Below the pieces are notes generated by a model that was given only the letters and a program-made list of their open reading frames with translations, ran no database searches and was not told where the DNA came from. The translations under genes were made by a program, and so were the position numbers. From Myxococcales bacterium (lineage in GTDB: Bacteria > Myxococcota_A > Polyangia > Nannocystales > Nannocystaceae): a stretch of DNA of 64,000 nt. This document shows positions 36,151 through 45,347 of the stretch, in pieces. Location: positions 1-64,000 of the forward strand of contig JACKDV010000009.1 in the NCBI GenBank assembly GCA_020633315.1. Reading direction: 5' to 3'. The first letter of the stretch is position 1, and the number at the start of each line of letters is the position of its first letter.

Positions 36151-36971
36151 AGCCACGCCATCCTCGCTCCCGAGAGCACGAAGGCCAGCATGGCAAGGTC
36201 GATGCCGAGGCCGATCCGCAGCTCGTGCACGTCGGCGCCGGGGAGCCGCATGTACTGATGGGCCAGCTCGATCGAGAAGCCGTTCTCGGCGAAGTCGAGC
36301 CACAGGCCGTTGCGCAGCCCCAGCCCGAGCTGGCCGGGCAAGGGCTGCAGCACCACGCGCGGCAGCCAGCCCACGGTGAGGCCCTCGACGTTGATCCCCT
36401 GCACCACCCCCAGCCCCATGAGGAGCTGGTGGTCCGCGCCGGGGGCCCGCAGCGAGTAGCCGAGCTCCGGGGCCAGGCCCCACTGGCGGTAGCCGCCGTG
36501 CAGCCCGACCATCACCGAGGCCAGCACGTCGAGGCCGAAGGCCGCGTAGGGGCGCCCGGTGAGCCGCGCCGAGAAGCCCGGAGCGAGGCGCAGCGCCGGG
36601 CGGACCAGCGGCGAGCGCCGGGTGTAGCGCTGGGTGACCCACCCCGTGGGACGACGATCGCGTCCCACGATGCGACGGGGCTCCTCGAAGCGGGGAGGGG
36701 AGAGGGCGGTCGGGGGCGCTCCGGTGGGCGCGACCACGTCGGAGGTCGCGGGCTCGTCGGGGGGCGGGCCGAGCTCGGATCCATGGGAGGATCGCGGTGC
36801 CCCGGTCTCGTCGGGCGCGGTCTCGTCGGGCGCGGGGCGCCGCTCGGTCTCATGGGAGGATCGCAGGACCTCCGGCTCCTCGGGCGCGACGACGAGCCCA
36901 TCGGGCCCGGATGCCGCGGCCACCGGGGCGAGCCCGCCGACCAGGCCGAGCGCGAGCCAGCCCGCGATCAT
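36147..36971 (-). CDS. Probable outer-membrane protein
   Basis: Exported protein of 274 aa. Signal peptide ends about APVAAAS; residues ~25-110 are Pro/Glu/Ser-rich with two SSHGSE/SSHETE-like repeats; the rest alternates in short strands with Gly and aromatic residues (FSARLTGRPYAAFGLDVLASVMVG, LGLGLRNGLWLDFAENGFSIELAH), consistent with a small beta-barrel. Its stop overlaps the next gene's ATG. Divergent from the lipoprotein at 37102. Confidence 0.72.
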   Translation of the reverse strand: MIAGWLALGLVGGLAPVAAASGPDGLVVAPEEPEVLRSSHETERRPAPDETAPDETGAPRSSHGSELGPPPDEPATSDVVAPTGAPPTALSPPRFEEPRRIVGRDRRPTGWVTQRYTRRSPLVRPALRLAPGFSARLTGRPYAAFGLDVLASVMVGLHGGYRQWGLAPELGYSLRAPGADHQLLMGLGVVQGINVEGLTVGWLPRVVLQPLPGQLGLGLRNGLWLDFAENGFSIELAHQYMRLPGADVHELRIGLGIDLAMLAFVLSGARMAWL

Positions 36972-37101
36972 CGGCGGCCTCCGGGAGTCTCGCCCTCGCT
37001 CACGTCCTCACTGTAGCAGCGCGGGGCTCCGAGCCCCCACCCGGCGGGGCCCATCGGCCGTTGGCGGACGCGCGCTCGCGGTCTACCCTCGACCCCCGAC
37101 G

Positions 37102-37854
37102 ATGCCGACGCTCCGCCCGATCGCCCTGGCCCTGCTGCTGGTGGGCGCCTGCAGCAAGGACGCCCCCTCCGAGCCCACCCCCAAGTCCGCCGCCGCGGCC
37201 GGAGCGGACGCGGCCAAGACCCCGCCCTCGCGGCCGGTCACTCCGCCCCACGATCCCCATGCGATCGCCAAGGCCAAGGACGACCAGCCGCCGCCGCCCG
37301 TGCTCGACGACTCGGTGGGGACCTTCGACGTGACGGTCGACGGCACGCTCACCCACTTCCTGCGGATCCCTCGCGGGCAGAACCGGGCGGTGGCGGTGCC
37401 CGACGCCGGGGTCGCGCGGGTCAGCGTGGCCGCGGCCGAGGGCCACGACGGCTGGCCGCACCTTCGCATCGTGCTCGAGGGCCTCAAGCTCGACGCAGTG
37501 CAGCTCCCGCTCACCCTGCCCAGCGACGCCGAGGATGTGAAGGACGTGACCGTCAGCGCGCGCTACCAGGTCAACGACAACCGCATCTACACCGAGGAGG
37601 GCGCGGGGCTGAAGGTGACCCTGGAGTCGTTCGTGGGCTCGCGGCTCCGCGGCTCGTTCGAGGGCACCCTGGCGCCCACCGCCGCGGGCCTGGGCGAGCC
37701 GATCCCGATCTCGGGACAGTTCGAGGTGGAGCTCGGCCTGCGGGGCGTGGCCCCGGGTCCCGACGCCGAGGGCAAGGCGGTCGCGGTCGAGCCCAGCGGC
37801 CACGACGTGCCCGCCGCGGCGGCCGAGGGCGGCGAGGCTCAGCCGCCCTTGTAG
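37102..37854 (+). CDS. Predicted lipoprotein
   Basis: Lipoprotein of 250 aa: signal peptide ending LVGAC (lipid-Cys17), Ala/Pro/Lys linker to about residue 65, then a compact domain with beta-type blocks (SVGTFDVTVDGTLTHFLRIPRG, VKDVTVSARYQVND, SGQFEVELGLRG). The last 16 bases overlap the 3' end of the convergent SnoaL-like gene. No family recognised with confidence. Confidence 0.78.
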   Translation: MPTLRPIALALLLVGACSKDAPSEPTPKSAAAAGADAAKTPPSRPVTPPHDPHAIAKAKDDQPPPPVLDDSVGTFDVTVDGTLTHFLRIPRGQNRAVAVPDAGVARVSVAAAEGHDGWPHLRIVLEGLKLDAVQLPLTLPSDAEDVKDVTVSARYQVNDNRIYTEEGAGLKVTLESFVGSRLRGSFEGTLAPTAAGLGEPIPISGQFEVELGLRGVAPGPDAEGKAVAVEPSGHDVPAAAAEGGEAQPPL

Positions 37855-38198
37855 TAGAAGCGCTCGCGGACGATCTTGCCGTCGCGCCAGGTCCGGACCG
37901 CGACCTCCTCCATGCGTATGCGGTTGCCGTCCTCGAAGGTGGCGTCGAAGAACTGCTCGCAGAAGGAGGTGACGCCGTCGGCGGAGACGGCCGCGCTGGT
38001 GATGCCGGCCGAGTGCACCTGCGCGATGCGGCCGAAGAACTCCTGCTCGCGCCTGCGGTTGGCCTCCTTGCCTTCGAACGCCTGGTCGTTCTCCATCATC
38101 ACGACGTCCTCGGCGTAGAATCTCTCGAAGGCCTCGAGGGCCTTGCCCTGGCGGATCAGGTCGTTGAGCTCGGCGTCGAGCCGGGCGATGTCGGCCAT
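37839..38198 (-). CDS. SnoaL/NTF2-like protein
   Basis: Soluble protein of 119 aa with the cone-shaped NTF2/SnoaL pattern: an N-terminal helix pair (LDAELNDLIRQGKALEAFERFYAEDVVMME), NRRREQEFFG, and a C-terminal sheet (VTSFCEQFFDATFEDGNRIRMEEVAVRTWRDGKIVRERFYY). Members may be isomerases, hydrolases or binding proteins; no catalytic residues can be fixed here. The ATG at 38198 has GAGAGGAA upstream. Overlaps the convergent lipoprotein gene by 16 bp. Confidence 0.85.
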   Translation of the reverse strand: MADIARLDAELNDLIRQGKALEAFERFYAEDVVMMENDQAFEGKEANRRREQEFFGRIAQVHSAGITSAAVSADGVTSFCEQFFDATFEDGNRIRMEEVAVRTWRDGKIVRERFYYKGG

Positions 38199-38389
38199 GG
38201 TCGTGTTCCTCTCGGGTGAAAGGGGAAGGGTGAGGTGACGCTCGATTCGAACGCCACCACGGCCGCAGAGTAACGCCCGCGACCAAAGTTGCCGCTGGGG
38301 GTTCCCTGGAGCCGCGAATTCGGCGGAGGCTCCCCGCTCCGCGACCATTGCGCGCCCCTGCGGCGGGGTGGCTGCGGTATCGTGCGGGC

Positions 38390-39778
38390 ATGGGACGCGG
38401 GCGAGCAGGAGCGTGGGGGAGCATCGTGGCGGGTGCGGTGCTGGGGCTCGGCGGCTGCGGTGACGATGGCGAGCCGAAGGCCAGCGGTGATGGAGCCACC
38501 TCGCTGTCGACGATCTCCGCGGGCTCCACCGGCGACACCGTGGGATCGGCCACGGGCACCGGCGACGGCACCCAGACCGGCGGCGGCACGGGTCCCGGCA
38601 CCGCCAGCAGCGGTCCGGCGCTCGACTCCGGCGACACCATGGGCGTGTCGTTCGACGTGGGCCAGATCCCCGACGGCGGGGCTCCCTGCGGCGGCGGCAT
38701 GGGGGGCGACGTCGACTTCTCGTACATCTGGGTGGCCAACTCCTCGCAGAACGCGGTCTCGAAGATCGACACCCAGACGATGGTCGAGCAGGGGCGCTAC
38801 CTCGTGCACCCCGGCAACGGCAATCCCTCGCGGACCTCGGTGAGCCTCTCGGGCGACGTGGCCGTGGCCAACCGCAACGGCGGCATCACCAAGCTCTACG
38901 CCGACGTGGGCGACTGCGTGGAGAGCAACGGCGTGGCCGGGATCCAGACCAGCACGGGCAGCACCGACATCCTCGCCTGGGACATGGAGGAGTGCCGCGC
39001 CTGGTACACGCCCATGGCCTACACCACGCAGCGGCCGGTGGCCTGGTCGCCGGGCACCTTCAACCCCGCCACCTGCGAGTGGGAGGGCCAGCAGGTGTGG
39101 ACCGCGGCCGCCCAGTCGGGGGTCTCGGGCTCGGTGGTGGTCTCGGTGCTCGACGGCGAGACCGGCATGATCGACGCCGCGATCCCGATCCCGGAGATCA
39201 ACATCGGCTACTACGGGCCCTACGGCGCCGCCTTCGACACCAACGGCGACTTCTGGTTCGTGGACTCGGGCAACGACGGCGCGGTGCAGGAGCTGGTGCG
39301 GGTGGACGGGGTGACCCATGCCTACGACATCTGGATGACCCCGGCGATCAACCCCTATGGCTTCACCGTGGACACCCTGGGGCGGCCGTGGATCGCGGGC
39401 TACGCCGGCGGCGTGGCGCGCTTCGATCCGGTCACGCAGACCTTCGACGTCAACGCCACCATCACCGGCCTGGGCATCCAGGAGGACGCCAACGGGGTGA
39501 TGTGGATGGCGCACTACCCCTGGAGCTACGAGGGCGTGATCGCGATCGATCGCGACTCGATGGCGGTGCTCGGCCAGACCGACCTGCCCTCCAACCTCGC
39601 CAAGGGCGTGAGCATCGACTTCGACGGCAACGTGTGGGTGGTGGATCAGGGGACCTCGGCGTTCCGCATCGACCCGAGCACCGGCACCATCGATACCTTC
39701 ACCGGCCTGGTGGGGCCCTATACCTACAGCGACATGACGGGCTGGGGCCTGTCGTCGGTGAGCAACCCGGAGGGGTGA
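38390..39778 (+). CDS. Beta-propeller lipoprotein (Vgb-lyase-like)
   Basis: Lipoprotein of 462 aa. Signal peptide ends LGLGGC (lipid-Cys23), followed by a Ser/Thr/Gly linker. The body is a run of propeller-type blades: SYIWVANSSQNAVSKIDTQTM, GPYGAAFDTNGDFWFVDSG, YGFTVDTLGRPWIAGYAGGVARFD, VSIDFDGNVWVVDQG. These are typical of streptogramin B lyase-like and NHL-type folds. Catalysis is not implied; such lipoproteins often bind ligands. It is separated from the next lipoprotein gene by one base. Confidence 0.88.
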   Translation: MGRGRAGAWGSIVAGAVLGLGGCGDDGEPKASGDGATSLSTISAGSTGDTVGSATGTGDGTQTGGGTGPGTASSGPALDSGDTMGVSFDVGQIPDGGAPCGGGMGGDVDFSYIWVANSSQNAVSKIDTQTMVEQGRYLVHPGNGNPSRTSVSLSGDVAVANRNGGITKLYADVGDCVESNGVAGIQTSTGSTDILAWDMEECRAWYTPMAYTTQRPVAWSPGTFNPATCEWEGQQVWTAAAQSGVSGSVVVSVLDGETGMIDAAIPIPEINIGYYGPYGAAFDTNGDFWFVDSGNDGAVQELVRVDGVTHAYDIWMTPAINPYGFTVDTLGRPWIAGYAGGVARFDPVTQTFDVNATITGLGIQEDANGVMWMAHYPWSYEGVIAIDRDSMAVLGQTDLPSNLAKGVSIDFDGNVWVVDQGTSAFRIDPSTGTIDTFTGLVGPYTYSDMTGWGLSSVSNPEG

Positions 39779-39779
39779 G

Positions 39780-40961
39780 ATGAGCGCGAGCAGGATTGCC
39801 TGGACGATCGGCGTGCTGGCCCTGGTGGCCGGGCCCAGCGGCTGCAAGGACGGCGGCGGCGGCGGGGACGGGAGCGGCGGCAGCTCGGGGCCGACCTCCA
39901 CCGCGGGGACCTCGGCCGGGCCGACCAGCGCGGGCACGGCCGACGGCGGCACCGCGGACGGCTCGGGGGGCACCAGCGACTCGGGCAACCCCACCGCCGA
40001 CGACTCCAGCAGCGGCACCGACACCGAGGGGACGAGCTGGGACGGCTACTTCCCGCCGGAGTCGGTCTGGTACCTCGACTACAGCGACGCCGCCGTCCAC
40101 CCCGACTCGGAGGCGATCGTGCAGTGGCTGGAGGGCGCCGGCTGGGGCGGCGGCGACCAGATGCGCATCGACTTCAGCATCGAGGTGCTCGAGGCCGACC
40201 CGGCCACGCCGCGCATGGCCTTCGAGGCCACCGGCGACTTCTACACCCCCGATTGCGACTGGGTGGAGGTGCCGGTGCCCGAGGGCGGGGCGCTCGAGGG
40301 CGAGGACGCCTACGAGTGCACCAACGACGGCGACTGCCACCTCATCGTGGTCGACCGCAGCGAGCGGCGGCTGTACGAGATGTGGCGGGCCAACCTCACG
40401 GGCGGCACCTTCTACGGCGGCTGCCTCGCGGTGTGGGACATGGACATGGTCTACCCCGACACCGGGCGCGGCGACGGCTGCACCAGCGCCGACGCGGCCG
40501 GCTTCCCCATCGCGCCGCTGCTCTTCGACGCCGACGAGGTCACGGCCGGCGAGATCGACCACGCGATCCGCTTCATCCTGCCCAACGCCAACATCCGCGA
40601 CCTCATCTACACGCGGCCGGCCACCCACAGCACGGGGGCCACCAGCGCCCCCTATCCCGCGCCGCCCTACGGGGTGCACCTGCGGCTGCGCCCCGACTTC
40701 GACCTGGGCTCGCTGCCCAGCGACGGGGCGCGGGTGGTGGCCCAGGCGCTGCAGTCCCACGGGATGTTCCTGGCCGACGGCGGGCAGATCACCCTCACCG
40801 CGCGCAGCGATCGCTTCACCACCGCCAAGTGGGACGGGCTGCTCGATCCCTACGATCTCTCGTCGATCCGGCCGTCGGACTTCGAGGTGATCGACTGGGG
40901 CGCCGACATCGACTGGAGCACGGTCGACTGCAGCCGCACGCCGCTGGGCGTGCCGCCGTAG
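39780..40961 (+). CDS. Secreted lipoprotein with conserved HAIRF block
   Basis: Lipoprotein of 393 aa. Signal peptide ends AGPSGC (lipid-Cys22); linker is Gly/Ser/Thr/Asp-rich. The globular part contains RLYEMWRANLTGGTFYGG, EIDHAIRFILPN, YGVHLRLRPDF and LQSHGMFLADGG blocks. I have the impression of a secreted bacterial family with the same order of motifs (HALRF, GxRxRLK, LKTYGMFxAD), but have no name for it. Co-transcribed with the propeller lipoprotein (one-base gap). Function not assigned. Confidence 0.8.
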   Translation: MSASRIAWTIGVLALVAGPSGCKDGGGGGDGSGGSSGPTSTAGTSAGPTSAGTADGGTADGSGGTSDSGNPTADDSSSGTDTEGTSWDGYFPPESVWYLDYSDAAVHPDSEAIVQWLEGAGWGGGDQMRIDFSIEVLEADPATPRMAFEATGDFYTPDCDWVEVPVPEGGALEGEDAYECTNDGDCHLIVVDRSERRLYEMWRANLTGGTFYGGCLAVWDMDMVYPDTGRGDGCTSADAAGFPIAPLLFDADEVTAGEIDHAIRFILPNANIRDLIYTRPATHSTGATSAPYPAPPYGVHLRLRPDFDLGSLPSDGARVVAQALQSHGMFLADGGQITLTARSDRFTTAKWDGLLDPYDLSSIRPSDFEVIDWGADIDWSTVDCSRTPLGVPP

Positions 40962-40968
40962 CGCGGGC

Positions 40969-43116
40969 TCAGCCGCCGCGCGGTCGCACGCTCCACAGCC
41001 GGTGGATGGGCGGCTCGCGGCGGAAGTCGGGCGGGAGCGAGGCGGCGGTGAGGTCCTCGACCTGCCAGCGGCGCTCGACCTCCTCGGCGAGCACGAAGCG
41101 GCGCGCGTTGGTGCTCAGCAGCAGCTCGCCGCCGGGGGCCAGGCGCTCCATCACCGCCGCGACGAGCTCGAGGTGGTCGCGACCCACCTCGAAGCGCTCG
41201 TCCATCGCCTTGGAGGTGGAGGTGGTGGGCGGATCGAGGAACACCAGGTCGTAGGGGTCGCGCGCGTGCTCGAGCCAGCGGCGCACATCGGCCCGCACCA
41301 GGCGGTGGCGCTCGGGGGTGAGGCCGTTGAGCTCGAGGTTGGCCTCGGCCCACTCGAGGTAGGTGTTGCTCAGGTCCACCGTGGTGGTGCTCTTGGCCCC
41401 GCCCGCCGCGGCGTACACGGTGGCGCTGCCGGTGTAGGCGAAGAGGTTGAGGAAGCGCTTGCCCCGGGCGCGCTGCTCGATCATCGCGCGGGTGAGCCGG
41501 TGGTCGAGGAACAGCCCGGTGTCGAGGTAGTCGTGCAGGTTCACCCAGAAGCGGTGCCCGCCCTCCTCCACCACGAAGCGGTGTCCGGTGGCGGCCAGCG
41601 GGCGGTACTGCACGCGGCCGCGGCTGCGACGGCGTCGCTTGAGCACCACGTGGTCGACCGCCACGCCGAGCACCTCGGGCAGCACGGCGACCACGAGGTC
41701 GAGGCGGCGGGCGGCGAGCTCGGGGTCGATGCGCGAGGGGGCCTCGTACTCCTGCACGTGCAGCCAGCGGTCGTAGCGATCGATCGCCACGTTGAACTCG
41801 GGCACGTCGGCGTCGTAGAGGCGGTAGCAGCTGATGCCCTCGCGCTCGGCCCAGCGCCGGCGGGCGCGGAGGTTCTTGCGCAGGCGGTTGAGGAACGGCG
41901 CGGCCTCGGCTCGGTCGGCCTTGCTGGGCTGGGGCACGGCGGGGCCGTCCTCGGGGCGCTCGGGGATCGCGTAGCGCAGCGCGGTGCAGCGCAGCGGCCC
42001 GTTGGACACGGCCAGCGTGGCCTGGGGCACCAGGCCCACCGCGTGGCGCAGCGCGTCGTCGGAGGTGAGCACCAGCCCCTGCCAGCCGCCGAAGCAGCGC
42101 AGCAGGGTGCGACCGAGGCGACCGTAGAGCCCGCGCATGTCGGCCTTGTCGCCCAGGCGCTCGCCATAGGGAGGATTGAGCGCGAGCAGGCCGTGGGCCG
42201 GGGCCTCGCCGGGCAACCACGCGCGCAGCGGCTTGGTCTCGATGCTCAGGCGCCCCTCCACCCCGGCCCGGCGCGCGTTGGCGAGGGCCCGCGCCACCAC
42301 CTCGGCGTCGCCGTCGTAGGCGAGCACGGGACCGCGCTCGCGGGCGAGGCCGACACGGGCGCGCTCGTCGGCCTCGGCCCGCAGCGCCTCCCAGGCCGCG
42401 GGCTCGTGCCCCCGCCAGTGCGAGAAGCCCCAGCTCGAGCGCAGCCGCCCCGGCGCGAGATCGTCGGCCATCATCGCGGCCTCGATGGCCAGGGTGCCCG
42501 CGCCCGCCATGGGATCCACGAAGGCCTCGCCCGCGGCCGCGAGCGCGGGCCATCCGGCCCAGCGCAGCAGCCCGGCAGCGAGGTTCTCCTTGAGCGGCGC
42601 CACCCCGTGGTCGCGCCGGTAGCCGCGGCGGTGCAGGCTGGTGCCGCTGAGGTCGATGGCGATGCTGCAGCCCGAGCCGCGCGCGAACGCGTTGATCCGC
42701 AGCTGCGGGGCCTCGGGGTCGACCGAGGGGCGGGTGCCGTGGCGCTCGCGGAAGCGGTCGACGATCGCGTCCTTGACCCGCTGCATGCCGAAGCGCGAGT
42801 GCGAGATCGCGGCCCGGGCCCCCACGAAGTCCACGGCCAGCGTGCCCTCGGGGGCCAGGTGCTCCTCCCAGGGCAGCTCGCGGACCCCGGCGTAGAGGGC
42901 ATCGGCGTCGGGGGCGGGCAGGTCGGCCAGGTGCAGCAGCACGCGGTTGGCGACGCGGGACCACAGGCAGATGCGATAGCCGAACGACAGCGGGCCTCGC
43001 ACTCGGCAGCCGCCGGGCTCCGATCGCACCACGCGGGCCCCGAGCTCGCGCAGCTCGTCGGCGAGCACCTCCACCAGGCCCCGGGGCGCGGTGACGAAGA
43101 ACGAGCGCACGGACAC
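40969..43116 (-). CDS. rlmL: Fused 23S rRNA methyltransferase RlmKL
   Basis: Bifunctional protein of 715 aa. An N-terminal THUMP-type RNA-binding region (about 45-165) leads to the RlmL domain with DPMAGAGTLAIEAA and the catalytic NPPYGER (314-320), which makes m2G2445. The C-terminal RlmK half (m7G2069) has NLFAYTGSATVYAA and VFLDPPTTS (Asp628). The fusion is full length. The ATG at 43116 precedes the FFVTAPRG start usual for the family. It is the clearest housekeeping gene in this part of the window. Confidence 0.95.
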   Translation of the reverse strand: MSVRSFFVTAPRGLVEVLADELRELGARVVRSEPGGCRVRGPLSFGYRICLWSRVANRVLLHLADLPAPDADALYAGVRELPWEEHLAPEGTLAVDFVGARAAISHSRFGMQRVKDAIVDRFRERHGTRPSVDPEAPQLRINAFARGSGCSIAIDLSGTSLHRRGYRRDHGVAPLKENLAAGLLRWAGWPALAAAGEAFVDPMAGAGTLAIEAAMMADDLAPGRLRSSWGFSHWRGHEPAAWEALRAEADERARVGLARERGPVLAYDGDAEVVARALANARRAGVEGRLSIETKPLRAWLPGEAPAHGLLALNPPYGERLGDKADMRGLYGRLGRTLLRCFGGWQGLVLTSDDALRHAVGLVPQATLAVSNGPLRCTALRYAIPERPEDGPAVPQPSKADRAEAAPFLNRLRKNLRARRRWAEREGISCYRLYDADVPEFNVAIDRYDRWLHVQEYEAPSRIDPELAARRLDLVVAVLPEVLGVAVDHVVLKRRRRSRGRVQYRPLAATGHRFVVEEGGHRFWVNLHDYLDTGLFLDHRLTRAMIEQRARGKRFLNLFAYTGSATVYAAAGGAKSTTTVDLSNTYLEWAEANLELNGLTPERHRLVRADVRRWLEHARDPYDLVFLDPPTTSTSKAMDERFEVGRDHLELVAAVMERLAPGGELLLSTNARRFVLAEEVERRWQVEDLTAASLPPDFRREPPIHRLWSVRPRGG

Positions 43117-43352
43117 GAGACGCGAGCATGACCCATCGGGCAGGATCGCGCGAGCGAGGCCCCAGAGGGCTCGGCAGGGGGTCGAGACGCGCTCGCCCGC
43201 GCTCCAACGAGCTTCTGTCGGCCCGCTTTCACCGGTCGATTACCGGGCGAACGAAGTGAAGAAAACACGGGACCGGGGCCCCGTCTGCGGTCATGCTGCG
43301 GGGGTCGGGCGCCCCGCGATCTCGACCCCAAACGAACGAAGCAAGCACTACG

Positions 43353-44438
43353 ATGAACTCGAAGCGATCGACAGGACTCCCCCTCTTCGCGCTCGGGCGC
43401 GTGGCCGTGATCGGCCTGGCCCTCACCGCGCTCGGCTGCCCCGGCGGCGACGACTCGACCACCACCGTCGGGATGGACGGCTCGAGCACCTCGACCACCA
43501 ACACCACGCCCGGTACCACCATCGATCCGGACACCACCGGCGACGGCACGGGCACGGGCTCGGCCACGGGCACGGGCTCCGACAGCGGCACCTCGTCCCC
43601 GGGCACGAGCTCGAGCGGCGACTCGGGCACGACCGGCGACGGCAGCGGCACCGACACCGGTGACTCGGGCGACTCGGGCACCACCACCGGCGGCGTGGAG
43701 CTGTGCGAGGTGATGCTGCCGCCCCCGGGCATGTGCACCAACCCGGGCGACGGCTTCCCGGGCACCGCCAACCTCGTGTGCGATCCGATCGCCCAGACCG
43801 GCTGTGCGGCGGGCGAGAAGTGCATGCCGTGGGCCAACGACGGCGGCACCTCGTGGAACGCCACCCGCTGCAGCCCGCTCAACCCCATGCCCAACCAGGT
43901 GGGCGACCCCTGCACCGTCGAGGGCTCGGGCGTCAGCGGCATCGACGACTGCGACGCGGGCATGATGTGCTGGGACGTCGATCCCATGACCAACATGGGC
44001 ACCTGCATCGAGCTGTGCGGCTGCAGCTACGACAGCCCCTCCTGCCAGACGCCGAACCAGACCTGCTCGATCTCCAACAACGCCGCGCTGACGATCTGCA
44101 CCGACGTGTGCAACCCCCTCGATCCGATGGCCTGCGATGCGGGGCAGGGCTGCTACCCGGTGGGCGAGCTGTTCCAGTGCGCTCCCGATGCCTCGGGGGC
44201 GGGCGGAGCCGAGGGCGATCCCTGCGCCTTCATCAACGTGTGTGATCCGGGCCTGGTGTGCCTGGCCGCCGCCGCGGTGCCCGGCTGCGCCGGCGGGGTG
44301 GGCTGCTGCGCCTCCACCTGCAGCATCGACGATCCCGCGCCGGGCTGCCCGGTGGGGAGCAGCTGCGTGGCCTGGTACGAGGGCGGGGCTGCCCCCGACA
44401 TGTGCCTGGGCACCGTGGGGGTCTGCGCCGCGCCGTAG
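43353..44438 (+). CDS. Cys-rich lipoprotein
   Basis: Lipoprotein of 361 aa. The ATG at 43353 starts a basic signal peptide ending LTALGC (lipid-Cys29). A long Thr/Ser/Gly/Asp linker (about 35-125) precedes a Cys-rich body with roughly two dozen Cys in paired blocks: ELCEVMLPPPGMC, CAAGEKCMPW, DDCDAGMMCWD, CGCSYDSPSC, CDPGLVCLAA. These suggest several small disulfide modules, similar to other myxobacterial surface proteins. Ends 93 bases before a convergent gene. Function unknown. Confidence 0.85.
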   Translation: MNSKRSTGLPLFALGRVAVIGLALTALGCPGGDDSTTTVGMDGSSTSTTNTTPGTTIDPDTTGDGTGTGSATGTGSDSGTSSPGTSSSGDSGTTGDGSGTDTGDSGDSGTTTGGVELCEVMLPPPGMCTNPGDGFPGTANLVCDPIAQTGCAAGEKCMPWANDGGTSWNATRCSPLNPMPNQVGDPCTVEGSGVSGIDDCDAGMMCWDVDPMTNMGTCIELCGCSYDSPSCQTPNQTCSISNNAALTICTDVCNPLDPMACDAGQGCYPVGELFQCAPDASGAGGAEGDPCAFINVCDPGLVCLAAAAVPGCAGGVGCCASTCSIDDPAPGCPVGSSCVAWYEGGAAPDMCLGTVGVCAAP

Positions 44439-44497
44439 CGGTCGCCCACGTGCAAGGCGAGCTCGGGCCGCGCCCGCGTCCCGAGCTCGTCCTTCCG

Positions 44498-44535
44498 GTA
44501 GCCCGCGTCGCCTCGAGTCGAGGCGCGCGGGCTAC
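44498..44535. terminator. Bidirectional hairpin between convergent genes
   Basis: A near-perfect inverted repeat (18 pairs with one bulged base, three-base-scale loop) lies between the stops at 44438 (plus) and 44532 (minus) and overlaps the latter's stop codon. It can fold in either transcript, so a two-way terminator or mRNA-end protector is likely. No T-tract is visible. Confidence 0.65.
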
Positions 44536-45347
44536 GTTGCTTGCTCGTCGCGCAGCACCGCCTGCAGCGGCGCACGCAGCCGCGGCCCGCAGGCGCACAC
44601 GCTGGGCCCGCGCAGGGTCCAGGCCTCGCCGTGCATGGTCTGCACCTCGCCCCCGGCCTCGCGCACCAGCACCACGCCGGCCGCCCAGTCCCACGGCTGC
44701 AGGCAGTACTCCCAAAAGCCGTCCAGGCGGCCCGCGGCCACGTAGCTCAGGTCGAGCGCGGCGCTGCCGGCTCGTCGCACGCCCCGGGCCCGTCGCACCA
44801 CCCGCCCGAGCTCCGCCACGTTGCCGCCGCGGGGGCGGTCGTAGCCGAAGCCGGTGGCGAGCAGGCTGCGGTCGAGGCGATCGACCTCGGTCACCCGCAG
44901 GCGCTGCGCGTCGTGCCTCGGCGAGCGCAGCCAGGCCCCGTGCCCGCGCCGGGCGAAGAAGGTCTCGTCGCGGGTGGGATCGTGCACCACGCCCACCAGG
45001 CCCAGCTCTCCGTCGAAGGCCGCGATCGACACGCTGAAGTGCGGGAAGCGGTGCGCGAAGTTGGTGGTGCCGTCCAGCGGGTCCACGTACCAGCAGGGCC
45101 CGGGCGCTCGCACCACCTCGCCCGACTCCTCGGCCACGATGGCATCGCCGGGGAAGGCCGCGCGCAGCCGCTCGAGCACCAGGGCCTCGGCCTCGCGATC
45201 GGCCTGGGTCACCAGGTCGGCCTCGGAGGTCTTGGTCTCGATCCGCAGCTCGCCCTCGAAGCGCCGCAGCAGCAGCCGCCCCGCCGCCTGGGCCGTCTCG
45301 ATCGCGACCCGCAGGCGCTCGTCCGACTCGGCGGGCTCGGGGCTCAC
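44532..45347 (-). CDS. Inositol monophosphatase family protein
   Basis: Enzyme of 271 aa with all family metal-site motifs: AEES (Glu73), VDPLDGTTNF (Asp89, Asp92) and PWDWAAG near the C-terminus. Mg-dependent hydrolysis of inositol phosphates or related sugar phosphates (SuhB/IMPase group) is expected. The GTG at 45347 overlaps the upstream dehydrogenase stop, so the two are coupled; that fixes the start. Myxobacteria make inositol-derived lipids, which would suit this enzyme, but the substrate is not shown by the sequence. Confidence 0.92.
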   Translation of the reverse strand: MSPEPAESDERLRVAIETAQAAGRLLLRRFEGELRIETKTSEADLVTQADREAEALVLERLRAAFPGDAIVAEESGEVVRAPGPCWYVDPLDGTTNFAHRFPHFSVSIAAFDGELGLVGVVHDPTRDETFFARRGHGAWLRSPRHDAQRLRVTEVDRLDRSLLATGFGYDRPRGGNVAELGRVVRRARGVRRAGSAALDLSYVAAGRLDGFWEYCLQPWDWAAGVVLVREAGGEVQTMHGEAWTLRGPSVCACGPRLRAPLQAVLRDEQAT

